This document shows positions 25,103 through 31,742 of a DNA stretch of 48,866 bases, one piece after another; positions within the stretch are counted from its first letter, which is position 1, and the number at the start of each line of letters is the position of its first letter. Made by a program: the position numbers and the translations under genes. The notes under the pieces were generated by a model. It made no database searches and was not told the origin of the DNA. It saw only the letters and a list, made by a program, of their open reading frames with translations. Origin of the DNA: Phycisphaeraceae bacterium (lineage in GTDB: Bacteria; Planctomycetota; Phycisphaerae; Phycisphaerales; UBA1924); the NCBI GenBank assembly GCA_026126345.1, contig JAHCJH010000007.1, positions 1 to 48,866 of the forward strand, in the 5' to 3' direction.

Positions 25103-26478
25103 CCGCCTCCATGCGCCTGCCCGCCTCGGTGCGCTTCGCCAACGCCCGCCCCGGTGATCCGGCCGAGCGACGCGCCGTCGCCGCCGCCCGCGCCTTCGCC
25201 CCCGATTGCTGGCGGGCCGGGGTCGGCGGCCTGACGTGCTACGACGGCCTGATCGATCCCGGCACGCTTGCCGAGGCGATGCAGCGGCTCGACATTCCGG
25301 CCGCGCTGCTGGCGGGGCCGGACTGGTGCCTGGTGGACCCCGCGATGTGCGATGCACTGATCGAGCGGTACGGCGAGGACCCCGAGGGCCACCGCCTGAC
25401 GTTCTCCGCCGCGGCCCCGGGCCTGGCCCCGGTGCTGATCGACCGCGCGCTGATGAACGATCTGGCCCGCAATCGGCCCACGGCCGGGTCGTTCGCCTCG
25501 ATCGGCGGCCTGCTTGGCTACGTGCCGATCGCGCCGGCGCCGGACCTGATCGCCCGGAGCATGTGCGTGCCGGCGCCCGTCGCAGCGCGCGACGCGTTGC
25601 GTCGCTGCACCGCCGACACCGATGCGCAGGCCGACCTGCTCACCACCGCGCTCGCCCTCGCCCGGCTCGATCCCGACACCGCCGACGCGGCGCAGATCGC
25701 CGCGGCGCTTTCGAACCTCGCACTCGCAGACCCGCTGGCGTTCGCTGGCGGAGGGCCGCAGGCGGTGGAACTGCGCCTGCCCGACGATGCGACCGCAGCG
25801 CCGCCCGAGTCCGCCATCGCCGAACGCCTCGGCGCGTTGCTGGCGCTGGCGCCCCATGCCGCGCTGACGATCCGGGGCCCGCTCGGGCCCGCCCTGATCG
25901 CCGGCGCTGCGCACGCTCGCCGTCTGGGGTTCGCCGCCGTGCACGTGCGGACCGACCTTGCAAGTCCGGAAGCCGACCCGGCCGGGCTTCTTGACGCCGC
26001 GGACGTCATCTCGATCGATCTTCACGGGCAGACCGAGATCGCGTACCGCTCCCACCCCGCGGCCAGGCCGGGCGGATTCGCTTCGGCCCAGCGCCACCTG
26101 GCCCGGCTGCTGGAATCGCGCCCGACCGGCGGGCTGCCGCTGCCCTGGATCGTGCCGCGCCTGACGCGGCGCGACGAGGTGTACGAACAGATCGAACCGT
26201 TCTACGACACGTGGCTCATGCGCGTCGGTGCCGCGGTGATCGACCCGTTGGGTGCGCCCGTCTCCGGCGCCCGCATCGGGCCCCTGCCGCTGCCGGCCCT
26301 GGCGCGCCGCCGTCTGGCACTGTCGGAACTGGTGATCGACGGCGCGGGCCGGTGCCTCATCGACCCGCGCGGCCTGCGGCCCGACGCGGCGGGCCGGCTC
26401 GGCGACGCGCCGCCGGCCGAACTCTGGAAGCGAGTGCTCACCGCCCGCGCGACCGGGCTCGCGGGGGCCGCGCCGTGA
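24940..26478 (+). CDS. NTP-transferase-like protein with cysteine-less radical-SAM/SPASM-like C-terminal half
   Basis: Residues 1-190 look like an SpsF/CMP-sugar-type nucleotidyltransferase: RPVAGRPALERTIARLASSR, the segment AGITLLCEDPDAARSL, and ALLAGPDWCLVDPAMCDALIERY. Residues about 265-490 look like a TIM-barrel plus SPASM unit: ALTIRGPLGPALIAGAAHARRLGFAAVHVRTDL, DVISIDLHGQTEIAYR, LPLPWIVPRLTRRDEVYEQIEPFYDTWL and VIDGAGRCLIDPRG. The CxxxCxxC cluster site is absent, so it is probably not a working radical SAM enzyme. Fold assignments are inference. The frame has no natural N-terminus (GTG 24940 is only the first start seen), and it overlaps the MptE-like gene by 163 nt, the only overlap longer than 4 nt in this window. 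The stop overlaps neuA (GTGA). Confidence 0.65.
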   Translation: MHAARCRWSVQWRGALRPVAGRPALERTIARLASSRRTAGITLLCEDPDAARSLTASMRLPASVRFANARPGDPAERRAVAAARAFAPDCWRAGVGGLTCYDGLIDPGTLAEAMQRLDIPAALLAGPDWCLVDPAMCDALIERYGEDPEGHRLTFSAAAPGLAPVLIDRALMNDLARNRPTAGSFASIGGLLGYVPIAPAPDLIARSMCVPAPVAARDALRRCTADTDAQADLLTTALALARLDPDTADAAQIAAALSNLALADPLAFAGGGPQAVELRLPDDATAAPPESAIAERLGALLALAPHAALTIRGPLGPALIAGAAHARRLGFAAVHVRTDLASPEADPAGLLDAADVISIDLHGQTEIAYRSHPAARPGGFASAQRHLARLLESRPTGGLPLPWIVPRLTRRDEVYEQIEPFYDTWLMRVGAAVIDPLGAPVSGARIGPLPLPALARRRLALSELVIDGAGRCLIDPRGLRPDAAGRLGDAPPAELWKRVLTARATGLAGAAP

Positions 26479-27200
26479 AGGCCACCGCGATCATCCTGGC
26501 CCGCGCCGGCTCCAAGGGCGTGCCCGGCAAGAACACGGCGCCCGTCGGCGGTCGTCCGTGCATCGCCTGGACGATCGACGCGGCGCGGAGCGCCAAGCGC
26601 CTCGGCGCGGTGGTCGTGTCAACCGATTGCCCGCGGGCCGCGGAGATCGCGCGGGAAGCGAAGTGCCTGGTGATCGACCGCCCCACGCACCTCGCAGGCG
26701 ACCGAGCGACCGTGGACGCCGCGGCGCGCCACGCGGTCGAAACGCTGGAACTCTCCGAGGGCACCGAGCCGCTGTCGCGCGGGCCGTTCGTCATTCTGTA
26801 CGCCAACGTGCCGGTGCGTCCGGCGGGGCTGATCGATCGAGCGCTGGCGCTGCTGGCCCGGTCCAAGGCCGATTCGGTGCAGTCCTACGCCCCGGTGGGC
26901 AAGTTCCACCCGTGGTGGACCGCCCGGGTGAACCCGCGCACCGGCGACGTGACCCCCTGGCAGGGGCGGGTGCTCAACCACGGCGTGTTCCGCCGGCAGG
27001 ATCTGCCCCCGGCGTTCATCCCCGACGGCGGCGTGATCGCCCTGACTCGCGCGGCGCTCATGCTCGAACTGCCGCACGTCCCCAAGGGCCCGCACGCGTT
27101 CTTCGGGCGCCGCCGGCGGGGCATCACCAACCCGGAAGGTTCGGTGATCGACATCGATTCGCCGGCGGATCTTCTTATCGCCGAGACGCTCCTGCGGTAA
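26475..27200 (+). CDS. neuA: CMP-nonulosonic acid (N-acylneuraminate/legionaminate) cytidylyltransferase-like
   Basis: This enzyme class activates a nine-carbon sialic-acid-type sugar as the CMP-sugar. The 241-residue product has the signature ATAIILARAGSKGVPGKNTAPVGGRP at the N-terminus (family IPARgGSKgiPgKN), AVVVSTDCPRAAEIARE, GPFVILYANVPVRPAGLIDRAL (family l..l.PTsPlR) and a C-terminal SVIDIDSPADLLIAE. Where sialate enzymes read QPTSP, this one reads YANVP, so the substrate may not be N-acetylneuraminate. The GTG at 26475 lies in the stop of the preceding gene. It is followed 3 nt later by neuB, so the three are clearly one operon. Confidence 0.85.
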   Translation: MKATAIILARAGSKGVPGKNTAPVGGRPCIAWTIDAARSAKRLGAVVVSTDCPRAAEIAREAKCLVIDRPTHLAGDRATVDAAARHAVETLELSEGTEPLSRGPFVILYANVPVRPAGLIDRALALLARSKADSVQSYAPVGKFHPWWTARVNPRTGDVTPWQGRVLNHGVFRRQDLPPAFIPDGGVIALTRAALMLELPHVPKGPHAFFGRRRRGITNPEGSVIDIDSPADLLIAETLLR

Positions 27201-27203
27201 TCC

Positions 27204-28283
27204 ATGAAGATCGGCCCTCGACAAGTCGGCCCCGGCTGCCCGGTGTACATCATCGCCGAGATCGGCGTGAACCACGACGGGTTGACGGATCGCGCGCTGC
27301 GCCTCGTGGACGTCGCGGCGGAGGCGGGCTGCGACGCCGTCAAGCTCCAGCTGTTCCGGGCCGACCTGTTGATGAGCCGCGCGGCAAGGCTGGCGGCCTA
27401 CCAGCAGGCCGCGGGCGAGCGCGACCCGATCGGGATGCTCCGTCGATTGGAACTGCCCGTCGAGCGGATGGCGCCGATCGTGGCCCGCGCCCACGAGCTG
27501 GGAATCCACGCGATCGTGACGGTCTTTTCGCTGGAGCTGGTCGCGGCGGCGCAGACGCTGGCGTGGGACGCGTACAAGACCGCTTCACCCGACATCGTGC
27601 ACCGCCCGCTTCTGGAAGCGCTCTCGGCGACCGGCAGGCCGCTGATCGTGAGCACCGGCGCCGCGACCGCGCAGGAGGTGCAGCGGGCGGTCGGGTGGCT
27701 CGCGCCCGCGGCCGAATCGGGCCGGCTGGCGCTGCTGCAATGCGTCTCGTGCTACCCGACGCGCCCCGCCGACGCGGCGATCGAGGCGATGGGCGATCTG
27801 GCGACGATGTTCGACGGCCCCGTGGGCTACAGCGACCACACGGCGATCGTCGAGACCGGAGCCAAGGCAGTGCTGCTGGGGGCCACCATTCTCGAGAAGC
27901 ACATCACCCTGGATCGAACGCTCGCCGGCCCCGACCACGCGGCCAGCCTCGAGCCGCCGGCGCTGCGCCGCTACGTGAAAGAAGCCCGGCGCGCCGAGCG
28001 GATCGTCGCGGAGAACCCGCAGTACCGGTCGAAGTTGAACCGAGTCGCCGCGCAGGGCACGAAGCTGGTGCTGCCGTGCGAGCAGGACGTGCGCGCCGTC
28101 TCGCGCCAATCGATCGTCGCCGTCGGCGACCTGCCCGCCGGGCACACGCTCACCCGCGCGGACGTGACCTTCAAACGGCCGGGCACGGGCGTGCTTCCCT
28201 TCCGGCTGACGGAACTCGTGGGAAGGAAGACCACCAGGCCGGTGCCGGCTGATACGCTGCTGAGCCCTGACGACCTTTCCTGA
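27204..28283 (+). CDS. neuB: N-acetylneuraminate/legionaminate/pseudaminate synthase family protein
   Basis: NeuB-type enzymes condense phosphoenolpyruvate with N-acetylmannosamine or a related 6-carbon sugar to give a nonulosonic acid. The 359-residue product has IIAEIGVNHDGLTDRALRLVD, DAVKLQLFRADLL, AYKTASPDIVHRPLLEAL, STGAATAQEVQRAVGW, LLQCVSCYPTRPADA, GYSDHT and LEKHITLDRTLAGPDHAASLEP. A C-terminal SAF/antifreeze domain (about 290-359: SIVAVGDLPAGHTLTRADVTFKRPGTGV) is normal for the family. The length is normal. Sequence does not say which sugar is made; the missing pathway genes for legionaminate or pseudaminate are not in this window. It lies between neuA and neuC. Confidence 0.93.
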   Translation: MKIGPRQVGPGCPVYIIAEIGVNHDGLTDRALRLVDVAAEAGCDAVKLQLFRADLLMSRAARLAAYQQAAGERDPIGMLRRLELPVERMAPIVARAHELGIHAIVTVFSLELVAAAQTLAWDAYKTASPDIVHRPLLEALSATGRPLIVSTGAATAQEVQRAVGWLAPAAESGRLALLQCVSCYPTRPADAAIEAMGDLATMFDGPVGYSDHTAIVETGAKAVLLGATILEKHITLDRTLAGPDHAASLEPPALRRYVKEARRAERIVAENPQYRSKLNRVAAQGTKLVLPCEQDVRAVSRQSIVAVGDLPAGHTLTRADVTFKRPGTGVLPFRLTELVGRKTTRPVPADTLLSPDDLS

Positions 28284-28289
28284 GTTCCT

Positions 28290-29495
28290 GTGAACCTCAT
28301 GAGCCGCACGAGTTCTCCCAAGCGCCGCGTGTTGGTGGTCACCGGCTCGCGGGCCGAATTCGGCCTGCTGCGCCCGGTGATGGACGCGGTGAGGCGGAAC
28401 CGCCGACTGCGGCTGCTCGTCGCTGTCGCCGGAGAGCACCTGCTGCGGCCCGCGCTCACGTGGCGCGAGGTCGCCACGGCCTATCGCATCGATGCCAAGG
28501 TTCCCATGCAACGCCGGGGCGATCGAGGCCGCCTGGCCCACGCCGCGGCCACCGGCCGAGGCGTCGAGGGCTTCGCCCGCGCGTACAAGCGTCTCAAGCC
28601 TGATTGGGTGGTGGTGCTGGGCGATCGGGTCGAGGCGTTCGCGGCGGCGAGCGCGGCGAGCATCGCCGGCATCGCCGTCTGCCACATCCACGGCGGCGAC
28701 CGTGCCGAGGGCATCGCCGACGAGGCGATGCGCCACGCGATCACGAAACTGTCGCACCTGCACTGCGCCGCGACCAATCGATCGGCGGCGCGAATCGTCT
28801 CGATGGGCGAACGCAAGCAGTTCGTGCACACGACCGGTTCGCCGGCGATCGACGGGCTCCAGCGCATCGGTCCGATGGGTGATCGCGAAGCCCGCACGCT
28901 CGGCGACCCTGTCGCCGTGGTGCTGCTGCACCCCTCGGGAGTCGGCCCCGACGCCGACACGCTGGGCGGGTGCCTCGCGACGCTCATCGCCAGGCTCGCT
29001 TCCCGGCTGGCCGCCGGGCGCCCCGACCGCGTGCTGTTGCTGGAGCCCAATCACGACCCGGGGCGCGAGCACATCCTCCGCACATACCGCCTGAGCGACA
29101 CGGCGCACCTGCCACGGCGCGCGCACCTGCCGCGCCCCGTGTTCGTCGCGCTGCTCAAGCGCCTGGCGCGCACGCCCGGCGGGGTCCTCATCGGCAACTC
29201 CTCGGCCGGGCTCATCGAGGCCGCCGCCGTCGGGCTTCCGGTCGTCAACTTCCCGCCCCGGCAGGACGGGCGCGAGCGGGACCGCAACGTGGTCGATGCC
29301 CGGGGCATCGCGCTGGGCGCCGGCGCGCCGCGGCTCCGCCCGGCGGCCGCCCTGGCCCGTGCCCGCGCACTGAGCGGTCGCATCAGCCCTTCGCGCCTCT
29401 TCGGCGACGGGCGCGCCGGCCCGCGGGTCGCCGCCCTGCTTGCCAGGGTCGATCCCCGCGACCCCGCGCTGCTGCGCAAACGCAACGCGTACTGA
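28290..29495 (+). CDS. neuC: UDP/GDP-N-acetylglucosamine 2-epimerase (hydrolysing), NeuC/LegG type
   Basis: This class releases N-acetylmannosamine (or its 2,4-diacetamido equivalent) from UDP- or GDP-sugars. The 401-residue GT-B-fold epimerase has VLVVTGSRAEFGLLRPVMDAV at the N-terminus, WVVVLGDRVEAFAAASAASIAGI, VCHIHGGDRAEGIADEAMRHAITKLSHLHCAATN and HTTGSPAIDGL. Further on are GGVLIGNSSAGLIEAAAVGLPVVNFPPRQDGRERDRNVVD. The HIHGGDRAEG motif puts it in the hydrolysing subfamily rather than WecB. GTG 28290 or ATG 28299 may be used; neither has a strong Shine-Dalgarno. It is the last gene of the glycosylation operon, 6 nt after neuB. Confidence 0.9.
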   Translation: MNLMSRTSSPKRRVLVVTGSRAEFGLLRPVMDAVRRNRRLRLLVAVAGEHLLRPALTWREVATAYRIDAKVPMQRRGDRGRLAHAAATGRGVEGFARAYKRLKPDWVVVLGDRVEAFAAASAASIAGIAVCHIHGGDRAEGIADEAMRHAITKLSHLHCAATNRSAARIVSMGERKQFVHTTGSPAIDGLQRIGPMGDREARTLGDPVAVVLLHPSGVGPDADTLGGCLATLIARLASRLAAGRPDRVLLLEPNHDPGREHILRTYRLSDTAHLPRRAHLPRPVFVALLKRLARTPGGVLIGNSSAGLIEAAAVGLPVVNFPPRQDGRERDRNVVDARGIALGAGAPRLRPAAALARARALSGRISPSRLFGDGRAGPRVAALLARVDPRDPALLRKRNAY

Positions 29496-29610
29496 CCGCC
29501 GCGCGCGCGTCTGATAACCGCCTCCGCACGCCGAACCGGCCGGGCCGTCCCAAGTGCGGCCCCCGCGCGGCCGATACCCCGTGGATACCGCTTGCCCCGG
29601 GGAGATATGC

Positions 29611-30483
29611 ATGGCTGTTGATACCGCAACCCGTGACCAGGTCGTGGCCGCAGCGATCCGCGAGATCTCGCACATCGCCACGCTCCCCGAGGTGACGCTC
29701 AAGATCATCCGGCTGGTCGAGGACCCTTCCAGCACGGCGCAGGACCTGCACCAGGTCATCGCCAAGGACCCGGCGCTGTCCACCCGGATCCTCAAGGTGG
29801 TCAACTCCGCGTTCTACGGGCTGCCCGGGCAGATCGGCTCCATCAACCGCGCGATCGTGCTGCTGGGCCTCAACGCCGTCAAGAACATCGCCATCGCCGC
29901 GAGCCTCGCCAAGCTCTTCAAGGGCGGCCAGCTCACGCCCACGTTCAGCGCCAAGGACCTGTGGTCCCACTCGGCGGCCACCGCCGCGGCAACGAAGATG
30001 ATCGCCGACAAGCTGCGCATCGGCCTGTCCGACGAGGCGTTCCTTGCCGGCCTCATCCACGACGTCGGCCTGATGGTCATGATGCAGTACGACCGCAACA
30101 AGCTCATCGTGGTGCTGGACAAGACCGCGGCGAACCCGGGTTCGAACATGCTCGAGATCGAGCAGCAGATCTTCGGCGCCACGCACCAGGACTTCGGCGC
30201 TGCGCTGTGCGAGAAGTGGAAGTTCCCCCGTTCGTTCTGCAACGTCACCGGGTTCCACCACCACCCGTTCGACCTGCCGGCAGATCAGCGCACGCTGACG
30301 TGCATGGTCGTGATCGCCGACCGCCTGGCCGCCGAGGCCAATTTCGGCTTCCGGCTCGACGTCACCGACACCTCGATCTCCCCCGAACTGCTGGACGAGA
30401 TCAAGCTCGACGCCGAGGGCCTGGCCGACATCAAGGCCCGGTTGCCCGAGCAGCTCAAGACCGTCGAGGCCATGCTGGCCTGA
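29611..30483 (+). CDS. HDOD domain-containing signalling protein
   Basis: HDOD proteins are HD-related signalling modules often tied to motility and c-di-GMP control. The 290-residue product is almost all HDOD: ISHIATLPEVTLKIIRLVEDP, DPALSTRILKVVNSAFYGLPGQI, INRAIVLLGLNAVKNIAIAASL, ATKMIADKL and LIHDVGLMVMMQYD. The C-terminal half has WKFPRSFCNVTGFHHHP, typical of the second HD-like lobe. The His-Asp pair in LIHDVG is present, but the full catalytic HD set is not visible, so enzymatic action is not claimed. GGGGAG at 29599-29604 fixes ATG 29611. A strong terminator follows at 30516-30546. Adjacent to the flagellin-modification genes, it may act in motility. Confidence 0.9.
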   Translation: MAVDTATRDQVVAAAIREISHIATLPEVTLKIIRLVEDPSSTAQDLHQVIAKDPALSTRILKVVNSAFYGLPGQIGSINRAIVLLGLNAVKNIAIAASLAKLFKGGQLTPTFSAKDLWSHSAATAAATKMIADKLRIGLSDEAFLAGLIHDVGLMVMMQYDRNKLIVVLDKTAANPGSNMLEIEQQIFGATHQDFGAALCEKWKFPRSFCNVTGFHHHPFDLPADQRTLTCMVVIADRLAAEANFGFRLDVTDTSISPELLDEIKLDAEGLADIKARLPEQLKTVEAMLA

Positions 30484-30515
30484 CGGATCGCACGAACTCT
30501 CTCTTTCTCCCTCCG

Positions 30516-30546
30516 GGCGGCTGGACGAAAGTCCCGCCGCCTTTTT
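30516..30546 (+). terminator. Intrinsic terminator after the HDOD gene
   Basis: GGCGGC (30516-30521) pairs with GCCGCC (30536-30541). After one T-C mismatch, GGAC (30523-30526) pairs with GTCC (30531-30534) around a GAAA tetraloop. TTTTT follows at 30542-30546. It is 33 nt after the HDOD stop and is the best rho-independent terminator in the window. It probably ends transcription from the HDOD gene, and perhaps from the glycosylation operon if that reads through. Confidence 0.9.
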
Positions 30547-30598
30547 GCCGGGCGGGTCGGCCCGTTCGCCCGGCGGCGCCTGCCGATAGAGTTCGGCC

Positions 30599-31612
30599 GT
30601 GCCCGACTCCCCCAGCCCGCCCCGCCGCTTCTGCGTCATCTGCGGCCCGACCGCCGGCGGCAAGTCCGCCCTGGCGATGGCGCTGGCGCGCCGCCTGGCC
30701 GCCCTGGGCCGCCGGCCCGAGATCATCGCCGCCGACGCGTTCCAGATCTACCGCGGCATGGACATCGGCACCGCCAAGCCGTCACCGGCTGATCGCGCCG
30801 AATTCCCCCACCACCTCATCGACATCGTGTCGCCCGCCGACCGTTTCACGGTCGACGATTGGCGCCGAGCCGCCGAGGGCGCCATCGCCGACATCCGCCG
30901 GCGCGACGGTCTGCCCATCGTCGTCGGCGGCACCCACCTGTACATCAAGGCCCTTCTTGACGGGCTGTTCGACGGCCCACCCCCGGACCCGGCCCTGCGG
31001 GCAGCGCTGGCCGCGACACCCCCCGCCGAACTGCGGCGCGAGCTGGAGCGGGCCGACCCCGTTGCGGCGGCACGCATTCACCCCAACGACACGCGCCGCA
31101 CCGTCCGCGCGCTGGAGGTCTACCGGCAGACGGGCCGGCCGATCAGCGCGCTGCAGTCTCAGTGGGACAGCGCCGGGCCTCGCGCCGATGCGCTGCTGGT
31201 CACCATCCACCTGCCGACCGACGAACTGAACCGCCGCATCAACGCCCGCGTGCGCCGGATGCTAGCGGATGGATTGGTCGCCGAGATCCGCGCCCTGCTT
31301 GCGGCCGGGGGCCTGGGCCCCCAGGCGGCCGAGGCGCTGGGGTACAAGCAGTTGATCCCGCTGCTGTCGCTGCCCGGGGCCGCGCGCCCGGACATCCCGC
31401 CGGCGCTGCTCGACGAGGCGGTGGAACGCATCAAGATCGAGACCCGCCGCTTCGCCAAGAACCAGCGCACCTGGTTGCGCCGGCTCAGCGCCACCCCAGG
31501 GGCCGTCCGCATCGAGAGCCCGGACGCCGCGGGCGACGAGGCTGTCGAGCGGATCTTCGGCGGTCTTTGCCCCGATTCGATCCGCACTCGCGCCAACGGG
31601 AATCCGACTTGA
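30599..31612 (+). CDS. miaA: tRNA dimethylallyltransferase
   Basis: MiaA adds an isopentenyl (dimethylallyl) group to A37 of tRNAs that read codons starting with U. The 337-residue product has the P-loop CVICGPTAGGKSALAMALA, EIIAADAFQIYRGMDIGTAKP (the Asp for the tRNA base), HHLIDIVSPADRFTVDDW, IVVGGTHLYIKALLDGLF, the DTRRTVRALEVYRQTGRP helix, and ALGYKQLIPLL and the RRFAKNQRTWLRRL signature near the C-terminus. Length and motifs are normal. The GTG start at 30599 lies 52 nt after the terminator. The 130-nt gap to topA shows no element I can name. Confidence 0.95.
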   Translation: MPDSPSPPRRFCVICGPTAGGKSALAMALARRLAALGRRPEIIAADAFQIYRGMDIGTAKPSPADRAEFPHHLIDIVSPADRFTVDDWRRAAEGAIADIRRRDGLPIVVGGTHLYIKALLDGLFDGPPPDPALRAALAATPPAELRRELERADPVAAARIHPNDTRRTVRALEVYRQTGRPISALQSQWDSAGPRADALLVTIHLPTDELNRRINARVRRMLADGLVAEIRALLAAGGLGPQAAEALGYKQLIPLLSLPGAARPDIPPALLDEAVERIKIETRRFAKNQRTWLRRLSATPGAVRIESPDAAGDEAVERIFGGLCPDSIRTRANGNPT

Positions 31613-31742
31613 CCCACCCGGATCTGCGTGCTTTCCTCCCTTGGGAGAAACCCCGGGACTGCCGTACATCGTCCGTACCATTGAACCGCCCGGTCAAGGC
31701 CCCCGTACCGGCAGGCCGACAGACTGCTTCCGCCTTCCTTTT

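Noticed and set aside
26475..29495. Full pseudaminate or legionaminate pathway
   Set aside because: Only the NeuA, NeuB and NeuC types are present; PseB/PseC/PseH/PseG or LegB/LegC/LegH are absent from this window.
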